A stretch of 64,000 nt of DNA from contig CP136063.1 in the NCBI GenBank assembly GCA_032622095.1, positions 177,361,956 through 177,425,955 of the forward strand. The letters are read 5' to 3'. The notes under the pieces were generated by a model. That model was not told the DNA's origin. It saw nothing but the letters and a program-made list of their open reading frames with translations, and made no database searches. Every line of letters starts with the position of its first letter. Positions within the stretch are counted from its first letter, which is position 1. This stretch comes from Siphonodentalium dalli (lineage: Eukaryota > Mollusca > Scaphopoda > Gadilida > Siphonodentaliidae). Below are positions 20,960 to 31,053 of this stretch, in pieces. A program made the position numbers and the translations under genes.

Positions 20960-22170
20960 TTATTACGACACAGTCCTAGGAATCACTGTCCATGTAATAT
21001 TAAATTTGATTAAAATATAACAAATAGATCTAGATACATTACCTCCACTATACAGATAACAGGTGCAGTTAGGCAACTTCAGATTTTGTTATTATGTAAA
21101 CAATCATCTCATTGGCTAGAGACCACCCCCTGTGCTCTATCACTAAAACAAACAATTGGATTTTTCGTTCGAAAAAATTGCATTTATCTCCCCACAATTG
21201 ACATGTGACAATTAAGTTAATTGTTCTTAATGCGCTCGTTGGGTCATATCAACTCTACCTGGTCTGAGTTGTACATAAATCGTGATTTTCCATCCAAATA
21301 TCAGCATAAATTCACATTTATGGAATTGGTGAAAATCATTTTTTGCTGACGCGGTAGTGTCTCTCTTCAGTTCCTTATTGACACTTCCTTAAAGCGAATT
21401 CGCAACATTTGACTAAAATACGAAACGGATCCCGGACATCTAATGTTGAAATGGTGATATCGGGTTGATAATTAAAATTCGAATGGTGTTTTTTATTCAA
21501 TTCAAAACATATAAATTTGTTTATCCGACCATCGCGATGTTCTTATTTGCCAAGTCCTGTAAAATCCAGGATCCAGTCTTGGTTCCTAGCACATAACAAT
21601 CACAGATACAGAGGGGAGCGGGTCGATTAGGTCCAGGGCTCTTTCGGCCTTGGACTTTTCGGTCCAGGGCTCTTTCGGCCTGGCTTGTTCGGCCGGGCTT
21701 GTTCGGCCCTATTCAATTCGGGTAATTAGGTAGTGTGGGTGTTAATTGGACGGCATGTTAATTGCCTTTGATTTGGGAGCGGTCTTTTGATGACAATAAA
21801 TTGCTGGACTTACATTCAACTTTATTTTCAAATGGGGCGGAAGGGCGAGTATTTTATTAGTTTTATTTATATTATTCTTCCAAACATAAATTTCGGGCAT
21901 AAGCGAGAAATTTACATAAAAGATATGCAAAAAAAAAACATTTAGGAGGGTACTAAAATAGGGTCGGCATGGTATGTTAATGTCGATTTTTTTGATTTGC
22001 CTTATTCGTGTCTTCTTTCTTTTTTTAGTACACCCCGGTATGAAAGTTGTTCATTGACCCTATGATTACACAAGCGTGCATTAACACTAATTACCTCATT
22101 CCACGTGACATGATTGACCATTTGGTCGCGTGTTTCTTCGCCACATCACCATTTCTCTCCGATATGCTCT
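20960..22170. other. No supported gene; short ttcggcc repeat
   Basis: Mostly unremarkable. At 21625-21710 imperfect copies of 'ggctctttcggcctgg' and 'cttgttcggcc' form a small GC-rich minisatellite. Confidence 0.5.
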
Positions 22171-22179
22171 CAAGTTGAA

Positions 22180-22283
22180 ATGAATCTCAACAAACAACAG
22201 GCGTATTGTTTACACCAAGTGCTAAATGGGCATAACATAATTGTTACGGGCCAATGTGGGACAGGAAAGACGTTTTTGCTTAG
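22180..22283 (+). CDS. PIF1-helicase-like first exon (orphan)
   Basis: A 104-nt open stretch starting at an ATG reads MNLNKQQAYCLHQVLNGHNI, then IVTGQCGTGKTFLL. It is followed by a consensus donor GTAAGT at 22284. The 'LN..Q...' lead-in followed by a Walker A loop (GQCGTGKT) is the start of the ATPase domain in PIF1-family DNA helicases, which unwind DNA in nucleus or mitochondria and also occur in mobile elements. No following exon with the next motifs was found up to 25 kb. It may therefore be a gene fragment, a gene with a very long intron, or a captured exon. The ATG start is the first in frame but unproven. Confidence 0.6.
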
Positions 22284-22449
22284 GTAAGTTAAAATTTGCT
22301 TATTTATTATTACATCGCTCTTTACTATCGCAAAACTAGTTGGTCGGTAATAGGGTAGGATGCAGACAGGTCGCGTGTGTGCTTGTGGCGTATGCACAAC
22401 GCGTAGAACACCCTGCTTTCCCGTGCGATACATAATGAGAGTAGTTTGT

Positions 22450-23960
22450 TTCGCGCCCGAGATGGTCGAACAGATCGAGACCGTCACCACAACTTTGGAG
22501 TTTGTAATGATACCCGGGAAGATTTCAAAGGGCCCTTGGCCCTCCCATACAACCCACTTTTGAATGCCTTATATAATTCCGATGAAGAGCGCTTGTATTG
22601 TTTGTGAGATTGATACATATATACCCATGCACAGTATGTGTTAGCCTATACTGCGCATGAGACGGATGCCACCAAAGCAAGAAGCAATGCACCACGTCCA
22701 TTTAGAACCACGACCGGCGGATAAAACCTTGATTAATCCGTGTGAGTTTTGTCCGTTGGTATATATATTGTTTCCAGTTGTGAAGAGAGAAGAGAGTAGG
22801 AGGGCGCGAAGCGCCCGGATTGGTCGAAAAGATCGAGAGATCTTCTCCTTCACCCCACGGTTGTTGTTTGAGGATATTGAACATAGAAAACATCATGTCT
22901 GAACACGGCAAAAGTTGAGTTGAATTGGTTGCTGTGTGGGGAAGAGCCAACGAGCTTTAATATTTTATATGTCTATATTTTAATATCCTTTCTGTTTATG
23001 GGAGGCTTCTGACTATTTTAGCAGCATACCCACCGGGAAAGTCATCCGTGCTTTAATGCCTCCTATCTATAGACTGGGCATGCACATTGTTCGCGAGTAC
23101 AATTTGGCACCTATGGTCAACACATCGCGGGGAGGGGCACACAGAGCCAAATTCACGGCCCATATTTCGCGCGTTGATATAAACAATATAACAATTAATA
23201 TAACATTCATGATGAAAACTTTAATATAACATTTATTAATATAACATTAATACACCATCAACCAAACGACCTGAATTAAAGACATAATGCACTTATTCGG
23301 TGTGAAACACTGATCAGTTAGTACTCAGGCATTATGTCAACTAGATGAATGTGTCATTCTGCTAACATCACGGAAAGTCTCCATAGAAAACATCATCTGA
23401 AATATATACGTTCAATTACAAATATTTACAATTCGATCCGGGACGCAACAGTTTCCGCCATTATGAAACGAAAACGATTTCGACATCGAGAGTCACTGCA
23501 TTTTATTTAACGGTGTGTGTTGTGTTGTGTTGTGTTGTTAGTCTGGATATAATTTGTTTATACAATAACTACATTCAGCAAGATTATCCCCAGTTCTATT
23601 TTATCACTCAATCGGAGTGTTTCACATCACTTTAGGGGACAAGAGAGATGTGGCACATATGCGTTGTGTATACTTTCGCAATCTAAAATCTTATACATGT
23701 AGTTTAATTATACGACTGCATGGATGTCCGCAATACACAACGTCCACATTTTCCATTTTGTGAACGTACACTAAGGCGTTTTAAATTTTATCTGTTACTC
23801 CACCTGACATATTTGTGCGCACCTGGGATGGTCGAAAAGATCGAGTGATCTTCTCCCCGAAATGTGACATACACAAGCCATGTAAAATGCAATGTAGAGA
23901 GTTTATGGGCGCGATCCGTCCATGATTTTCGAAAAGATCTTCTTTTTCACACCACAAAGT
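22450..23960. repeat. Repeated ggtcgaaaagatcgag motif
   Basis: Copies or variants lie near 22464 (tggtcgaacagatcgag), 22819 (ggtcgaaaagatcgagagat, continuing cttctcc), 23829 (same with tgatcttctcc) and 23929 (tcgaaaagatcttct). Spacing is irregular and all are in one direction. The surrounding bases are only weakly alike. Nature unknown. Confidence 0.5.
23280..23640. repeat. Dispersed repeat, second copy at 14490-14880
   Basis: Direct-orientation partner of the 14.5 kb copy. Here a short (tgtgt/tgttg)n run has expanded near 23513-23540. Confidence 0.7.
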
Positions 23961-24464
23961 TACCACACGTGTATTAATGCTCTCAATCAAGAGAACTGGA
24001 AGGCGGTGGCACCATAATCCGTACTATTCCAATTATCTGAATGAGAATTGAGCATTGTAGCCATTAATCCGGTAATCAAAGCCGATTTCGTACTCAGAGC
24101 ACTGGCTGCATGTCACACGTGTTTTAACAAATACCGGTTGCGAATAAGTAATTTGCTATTTAGAGAATGGACATGTGTTCCCAAATCGTAAAGAATTCCA
24201 CCGAGTTTGCACCTGAAAGAATATTCGAGTAACTAACAGCTATTTTCTCGTAAGTTGGCAAAGATACTAACAATCTGAATACACCATCGTTTCAAGAAAA
24301 AAATACGGAATATGATGATATAAACTCAGAATTCGCGAATGTTTGTGTGGCATAAAAATGTGTACTCTGTATTTTATTGCAAATCATCTGCCAATGAAAA
24401 TGCAGTATACAAAATTTTTACTTGCCAAACTGGTCTATATATTAATATAATAACTAACTATAAT

Positions 24465-25140
24465 CACAACCCAAAGGGTTGTTTTACGGTAACATAAGCG
24501 ACGTAAGTATATTTGTGACGTCAGTAATTTCTATACCCCATCAACATGAATTTTTTTTTTTTACATCCGGGCGATTCAGACCTATGGGCCCCTATGGTGG
24601 CCGCCATGTTGGAATAGGATTGACAAATTAATAAAACGAATTTATTTTTCTTCTTCGATCAGCCTCCCTATAGCAATACTATTAAATTTGAAAAACAAAA
24701 TCAACCTTATTCAAAATTAAATGCTTAATGTGGATTTAGCTGACGCGGGCGCATAGCATTCGGCAAACCTCGCCAGATTCCGTACCGTTACAGTTAGAAT
24801 ATCACAACCCAAAGGGTTGTTTTACGGTAACATAAGCGACGCAAGTATATTTGTGACGTCAGTAATTTCTATACCCCATCAACATGAATTTTTTTTTTTT
24901 ACATCCGGGCGATTCAGACCTATGGGCCCCTATGGTGGCCGCCATGTTGGAATAGGATTGACAAATTAATAAAACGAATTTATTTTTCTTCTTCGATCAG
25001 CCTCCCTATAGCAATACTATTAAATTTGAAAAACAAAATCAACCTTATTCAAAATTAAATGCTTAATGTGGATTTAGCTGACGCGGGCGCATAGCATTCG
25101 GCAAACCTCGCCAGATTCCGTACCGTTACAGTTAGAATAT
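24465..25140. repeat. Recent 338-bp tandem duplication
   Basis: Two adjacent units, 24465-24802 and 24803-25140, both starting cacaacccaaagggttg and ending gttagaatat. They are almost identical; the one difference seen is gacgtaagt against gacgcaagt. Each has a poly-T run and a tggccgccatgttgg block. This is either a very recent duplication or an assembly artefact. Confidence 0.93.
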
Positions 25141-25276
25141 TACGTCACCTGGCAGGCCATAGCAACGTTGGAAATGATGACGTAATTTCGTTACAAAATG
25201 GTGGCGCTCTCTTGTTTGCGAAATTTGAAATTGAATTGCTTGTTATTGTTATCGCTCGTATTTTAAATGTACAACG

Positions 25277-26477
25277 TATGGGAGGCCAAATTCACATTTA
25301 ATAATTAATTGTGCTTAAGCGCAATCAATTGCGCTTAAGCGCAATCAATTGCGCTTAAGCGCAATTCATGGTTATATGTAACAAAACACCCCTGGTGAAT
25401 AAATAGGTTTCTCCATAACTTAGCATTAACTCCTATTGACATGTCACTTCTTGGTTTCATTGGTTTGGATGGGTAGGGAGCTAGCCCAACTTCTTTATCA
25501 AAATGGCTGACTCGCAATAGTATCACCTTCTGTTTTAGTTGGAGCGATTCGTGATAGCATTATATTATCTTCGGTATATATTAGTTGGGGCTACTTGCAA
25601 TAGCATTACTTTCTGTATTAGTCGGGGCGACATTGATTTTCTTCAATTTTCGAGTATACAGGCACACCATATGAGGGAAGCAAGCCCTCGGTGACACCAC
25701 ATTCACACTATATGATCATGGAAATACTATAGATTTGTGCAAGAGCTGCTGATTTAATAAGAAAAACTAGAGCTTCAGGACTGAGACACCAAAGCTCCAG
25801 TAATTACACACCATTTTTTGGACAGGGAAGCTGATAATATGAAAATAGGGTTTTTTCCCCCTGATTTAAGTCAATAAGTAAACCATACAGTAATGCTCTA
25901 ATTAATCGACTCCTTAACCACAGCAGAATTATGGATAACTTTTCAGGATTTAGTCGGAAATATGGCTTGTTGCCATTCATCGGAAAGCATTACTGTATGA
26001 GTTAAGAAAGCCCTCATGCAGTGACACCTCATGCATGTATAGGATATTACCATAGTAAAGGCTAAAATCTGTGCAAAAATGCATTAAAAACATCATACAA
26101 AACATTACTAGAGTTCCGGGAAGGCGACATCAATTCTTTGGATAGAGGGATGCTGATAATATGTAATTAGGGGATTCTCCTTGTTGAACACATACTCACA
26201 GTTTGACTGTTGAGTACAGGTCAAAATTAGCCCAATGCTCATCTTGTGTTGCTAGGTGATACACCAGGTCATGCTAATAGTTTATGGGTAGGTTAGATAG
26301 TAGTCACAATTACGCTTAAGCGCAATTGATTGCGCTTAAGCGCAATTAATTGCGCTTAAGCGTAATTAATTACGCTTGGGCGTAAATGCCCTATTTGCGC
26401 TTAAGCACAATATGTGGTATTTGAGCTTAATGCAATTGATTGCAATTCATTATTAAATGTGAATTTGGCCTCCCATA
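25277..26477. mobile_element. TIR element with arrays of a GCGCTTAAGCGC palindrome
   Basis: Ends TATGGGAGGCCAAATTCACA and its complement at 26477. ACAACG directly outside both ends (25271-25276 and 26478-26483) could be a 6-bp target duplication. Just inside each end are several copies of aattgcgcttaagcgcaatt: three on the left (about 25310-25365), four or more on the right (26310-26420). No transposase frame. It contains a nested mariner-type MITE. The 6-bp duplication does not match piggyBac, hAT or mariner, and the superfamily is unresolved. Confidence 0.8.
25888..25995. mobile_element. Deleted mariner-type MITE nested in the TIR element
   Basis: Begins CAGTAATGCTCTAATTAATC, keeps the cttaaccacagcagaattat and gatttagtcggaaatatggc blocks of the left arm, and then jumps to gcattactg. 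TA flanks both ends. Most of the right arm is gone. Confidence 0.85.
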
Positions 26478-26483
26478 ACAACG

Positions 26484-27082
26484 GTATCACAGCACGTAAG
26501 TGTTAAGAACAAACGAGAAAGCACAAGCGAAGATAGCACAACGAGCCCATTACTGGAATGACTTTAGAGTCAAAGCAGTCAAAAGAAGAAGAAGAATAAC
26601 AACAACATGTCAACAACAACAACTTGTTTTGAAGTTGAAGTGAACTGTGTTCAAAGTGAAAATCAGTCAGTCGGAAAGAAATTCAATGACGAATCTGTGA
26701 CTGAAAAAAATATGAAAATGAAGGTCACTGGAATGGAATGTGGACTGGTCTGTGCAGACTGATCACCACGGCGATTTGACTTGTTCTGTTATTGTTCACC
26801 CCTAAGTAGTAACCATATAGGAAATGCACCGAACATACCACTATTGCACAATGACATCAGTTTGTTTGATCTAAATTATTTATCCACTCCAGCCCCAAAA
26901 CAATAGCCATTTGGCAAATTATCTCATTCCTTTTTGAAGTGCCTATCATCTACTGAAGCTGGATCCTACCACAGGCCATAAATTATGTCTCATTGAGTCA
27001 TTGTGCCCCATCCACGTAACCCGTTTTCATAAAAATGTATTCAGTATTATATGTAAATTTATCCAATAAAGATATTTTTCCC
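26484..27082. other. No feature seen
   Basis: No gene or repeat structure beyond short AAC/AAG runs near 26585-26620. Confidence 0.45.
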
Positions 27083-27086
27083 TTAA

Positions 27087-27520
27087 AGGTCCTCAATCCG
27101 AATCAATAGTCCCCATATCATCCAACAACAACAAGATTTTTTGAAATGCCGCTTCAGTTGACAGAATCGATTAATTACTCGAAAAAAAAACTGCAGTCAA
27201 TTATAGCATAAAATTGACAAAAACTTGTAATTTATCAACTTTTTGCTCAACGAATATTGCTGATTTGTCAAACATCTGACACACACACAAAAAAAAACAG
27301 TTGATTTTAGAATTATTCATCTTCATCTGCAATTTGGTCAGAAAAAGTATTCTCGTCTGCTGTTTGCTGGGCCAATTAAAATTAAAATGATAGATTTAAA
27401 AATCGGCATCTGATCACTCTGAGCTTTGATGTTGTGGGTTCCTCGACTTGAATCAAATATTTTTCACCTCCGAAGTCAAGGAAATAATAATCTTCGAGGG
27501 TTAATTCGGATTGAGTACCT
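27087..27520. mobile_element. TTAA-flanked MITE, AGGTACTC family, copy A
   Basis: Ends AGGTCCTCAATCCGAATC and ATTCGGATTGAGTACCT, flanked by TTAA (27083-27086 and 27521-27524). Internal landmarks shared by the family are tcctcgactcgaatcaaata-type and ccccatatcatc.aacaacaa blocks. Seven copies are recognisable in this window. No coding capacity. Confidence 0.85.
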
Positions 27521-28044
27521 TTAAAATTGCAAAAATTAAATTAAATAATTTTGCCTTGAAAATTGGTCGCTTGGCCAGATTCAACCTTCGCCTGATGATT
27601 GCATTGTGAAGAAATATAGTAAAATGTGCTATATGGCTAATATCGCTTGACTGGCGCCATGGATATTGGTCTGGAAATTAGAGAAATGTTAGAGGCAATA
27701 TCTCACTCTGACCCATGCATGTCTAACTGTGGCCCACATTCCTCTATATCTGGTGCTGCAACATATTCTCGTGCAAATAGGTTTATTTGTACCTAAATAT
27801 TCACATATGTTCATATTTGTTTTATTCATTTAAATTTGTTTAAATCAAAATTTAGAAAAACTAACGCCATTATACACTCTGCCAGGGCACCCTGCGTCAC
27901 CACACCAAATTTCGTTGAAATCTGGGCACCAAAATTAACAAAGACATGTTGGTCTCAACTTTACTCCAGTCTTATATATGTATATATAAACAGTCCCATG
28001 AAACATGTATACATTTATTGATGGACGTGTCATGGGCTCTTCAT

Positions 28045-28620
28045 ACAGGATCGCGTTCATTATTTCGAAGGTTCCATATTCCGAAGGGTCGCTATTCCAA
28101 AGGTTCTTATTCAGACATCGAAGGTTCGCTATTCTGAAGGTTTGCTATTCTGGGCGTATTTAACCAGAAAAGATGGACAACTCTAATACCAAGTAGTTAT
28201 TATTACCACGATTTTACAGTTATCCATCTTTATCTGGAAGACCGCCCGTTTGACCTCGTCCTTCTGGCACGATCAGGCCCAGAAACAATAAAAATAGCAA
28301 ACTGCAAAGATCGATATCTAATTACTCTGAGCTTTGATGGGTGGGTTCCTCGGCACTAATCAAATATTTTTCCCCCCCACCGAAACCAAAGAAAGAGTAA
28401 TTTAGCAGCGTCTTATCGGATTGAGTACCTTTAAGTTATTTCCTTCATAAAAAGAGTCTTATGATAAAGAACCCTCTCAAAACTTCAGAATATAGAATGA
28501 AACTTCAAAATAACAAGTTATAAAAACCTTCTGAATATCGAGGAATATAGTGAACCTTGGGAATGGTGAAACTTCGGTATAATGAACCTTGGGAATAGCG
28601 AACCTTTGGACACAGAGTGA
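28045..28620. repeat. Inverted array of gaaggttcgctattc units
   Basis: On the left (28064-28140) about five imperfect 15-18 bp units of the type cgaaggttcgctattc run in tandem. On the right (28490-28612) their complements (gaatagcgaacctt, gaaccttggg) run in tandem. A copy of the AGGTACTC MITE sits between them, probably inserted into the loop. Confidence 0.65.
28165..28430. mobile_element. AGGTACTC-family MITE, copy B (half)
   Basis: One arm only: atccatctttatctgga, gctttgatgggtgggttcct, cggattgagtacct, then TTAA at 28431-28434. The left arm is truncated. Confidence 0.75.
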
Positions 28621-28644
28621 CACGTCGCCGTCCTACGGTCCATA

Positions 28645-29465
28645 CGTACAGGGGCCTATACTATGGACCATAATAATTGTAATCACAAGGTTATGGGAGG
28701 TACACAGGAGGCGTCAAGTACAATAGACCACTGTATTGCAATAGTGTAGATTATACCCGTGTGCTCGTGGGCGCATTACCGATGGGTGATTGGGTTTGAT
28801 CAGAATGGCATTCACACTGCGGCAATCAAGCGGTTGTCTGGTGGAAAACAACCTAAAGTCTGTATTGGAGTATTGCCCAATTATGACATTCGTGCAGGGA
28901 CGTTGTTAGAGGGTCTCCTTTGTGGGAACACAACTTGGAGTTTAAACCTGCACCTGAGACCCTCTAGCTACGTCTCTTGTACATATTATCAATAGAATAC
29001 TCCAGCAATTCTGAATGGCAACCCAACTAGAAATTGAAATACATCGTACAACTAGAATTGTTGGAACAGACGATAACCATTGACGAAATATAACACAATG
29101 CACGAACGGTTGCGGTGTACTCACTGAGCGAGTATTTAAAGGATACCGATTACCACTAATCAAATTGAACACGGTTCACCCATGCACTAGCGATAACATA
29201 TCAATGAGTGTCTCCGATTAATCTTTTTTTTTCATTGGTCAATCAAGTCACATGTGGAAAACCTATTATTGTATTGGTCACCATGCATGTGTCACATGCA
29301 TGGTGACCAATACAATAATGTGAACGCGGCATTACAAGAAGTCGCCTTTTCACTGTTGGAATAAGAGTGGAGGTCTATGGTAATCGACACCTTTTGTGTG
29401 CCCCACAGACGCTTGTGATTACAATAATTGTGTTCTATAGTATAGGGCCCTGGCGTGATGGTATA
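28645..29465. mobile_element. Inverted-repeat-bounded element (unclassified)
   Basis: ggggcctatactatggacca and ataattgtaatcacaag near 28650-28705 recur inverted at 29395-29460. Weaker pairing goes on for about 100 bp more. Open frames inside (28759-28995 plus; 28942-29172 minus) do not resemble known proteins. Outer limits and target duplication are not settled. Confidence 0.5.
29265..29319. repeat. Near-perfect 27-bp-arm hairpin
   Basis: attattgtattggtcaccat and on to tgtg, then one loop base and the exact complement. The centre contains catgcatg twice. It would form a very stable cruciform. Confidence 0.9.
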
Positions 29466-29579
29466 TATCCCAAGTTGGCCAGAAATACAGGCACTCCTAT
29501 GAAACATACATTTATCATTTCATAGATGGACGTACGTGTTTTTGGGTTGTCCATACGTACTGACGTAATCATATTATAT

Positions 29580-29770
29580 TGATTTAATATTATTAAATAA
29601 TATTTTATTTAACTAACAGTGATTCCTAGGGACTGTGATTACGATACCGATTTATTATAATATAAAATAAATTCGATTAAAATTTAAAACCTTATTTTTG
29701 CAAATTTTGGGACATTATGTCCAGTACTGGCAGTACTAGCCAGTAGCTTTGGTTTATGGCTCCTATTTGT
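29580..29770 (-). repeat. Copy related to 18136-18190 and 20960-21000
   Basis: cagtgattcctagggactgt matches, inverted, cctaggaatcactgtcc at 20984-21000. gggacattatgtccagtact and ttaaaaccttatttttg match the sequence at 18140-18170 inverted. A fragment of the same dispersed family as the palindromic element at 18-21 kb. Confidence 0.65.
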
Positions 29771-30016
29771 TCGATATAAATTTTCAACTATTTCAGTTGA
29801 ATATAACTATAATAGTTAAATACAGGATGTACCTGATCTGTTTACAATATTTTCTTCTTGAACTTGTTTTGTTTATATCAGAAAAAATGAGGGTGCTGAT
29901 TGATCCAGGGGGAAATCTATTGTAAATAATGCGGATAGTGGATCAGGATTTCTCATGTTTTGTTCTTGCTGGAAAATCCATTTTGATTTGTGAGGAGCAC
30001 CCCACAAGCGGGTTAA

Positions 30017-30460
30017 CGGTACTCAATCCAATCAGAAAGTCCCCATATCATCAAGATACAACATTTCTCAAAATGCGCTTTAGATATCACTATCAGAATC
30101 GATTAATGCAACAAAATAATGCTAACCACACTCAACTATGGTATCAAATTTCACAAAACGTGTTATTTATCAACTTTTTGATAAATGAAATATGGCCATA
30201 TTATCACTTGAGTATTCATGAAATTTGGCCGTATTACCACTTGTTTTTAGAGTTATCCATCTTCATCCCCAATTTTGATGAGACCATCTGATTGATGGCG
30301 TGTTTCTGGGCCACAAACAATTGAAATAACAAACTTCAAAAATTGATATCTCATCACTCTTGAGCTTTGATGGGTGGGTTCCTCGACTCGAATCAAATAT
30401 TTTTTACCCCCGAAGCCAAAGAAATAGTAATTTAGGAGCATTAAATCAGATTGAGTACCT
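30017..30460. mobile_element. AGGTACTC-family MITE, copy C
   Basis: Ends cggtactcaatccaatcaga and gattgagtacct between TTAA sites (30013-30016 and 30461-30464). Both arms are recognisable, with a central block tggccatatta...tggccgtattaccac. The full-length type of the family. Confidence 0.85.
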
Positions 30461-30464
30461 TTAA

Positions 30465-30942
30465 AATACATCTAGAACATTATTGAGATATTAATATATC
30501 ATTATTAAGTAGGTAAGGCCATTTAATTTGGGCATATTTGTTATTTTGTTATATTTTTCAGTTTATGAAACCAATCTAAAAAACAGTAATCACAGTATAT
30601 GTCTTGAGTGTCATAAATCTATTATGATGAGTTAAAGAGCAGGTGAGTGTAAAGATGTGTGCAAGTTATTGATAGCCTGGTTGAACCTAAGAGCTTGTAC
30701 GAGATCATCTTGTTTGCTAATTTTGTAACGATATAATATATCATATATTTAATGTTAATAAAAAAAAATTAACATAATATTCCTATATCATCTTCGATAT
30801 ATGTATATCTCTCATAATGTCAATCCAACATGCAAAAAGTGTGGATATAATTAATGAACCAGTCCAAAAGTTTCTAGGATTACAAATCACCACCTAGAAG
30901 GGAAGCAGGAATGGCATGTTTTGTCAAATATTTAATCATTCA
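30465..30942. other. 3' flank of the FASTK-like gene
   Basis: AT-rich sequence downstream of the stop codon at 30943. On the minus strand possible ATTAAA-type polyadenylation signals lie at about 30929 and 30747; neither is proven. Confidence 0.4.
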
Positions 30943-31053
30943 CTAAAATCCATCAATATTAATTCCAAACTTAGCAACCAATAATTTTTCAAGAAAGTCC
31001 TTTCTTTCTAGGTGGTTCATAACTGTCAGATCTTTAACTGTGTCTGGCATTAT
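30943..31053 (-). CDS. FASTK-like gene, exon 6 with stop
   Basis: 111 nt, acceptor atcttttgtAG. It encodes IMPDTVKDLTVMNHLERKDF, LEKLLVAKFGINIDGF and TAG. The ERK.FLEKLL helix is the standard end of a RAP domain. It sits 3.4 kb from exon 5, across an intron full of repeats. Confidence 0.88.
   Translation of the reverse strand: MMPDTVKDLTVMNHLERKDFLEKLLVAKFGINIDGF

Noticed and set aside
22641-22950. Overlapping frames on both strands downstream of the PIF1-like exon
   Set aside because: None continues the helicase motifs after Walker A, and both strands are equally open.
29929-30291. 120-codon frame on the plus strand
   Set aside because: Most of it lies inside MITE copy C, in sequence shared with other non-coding copies that have stops.
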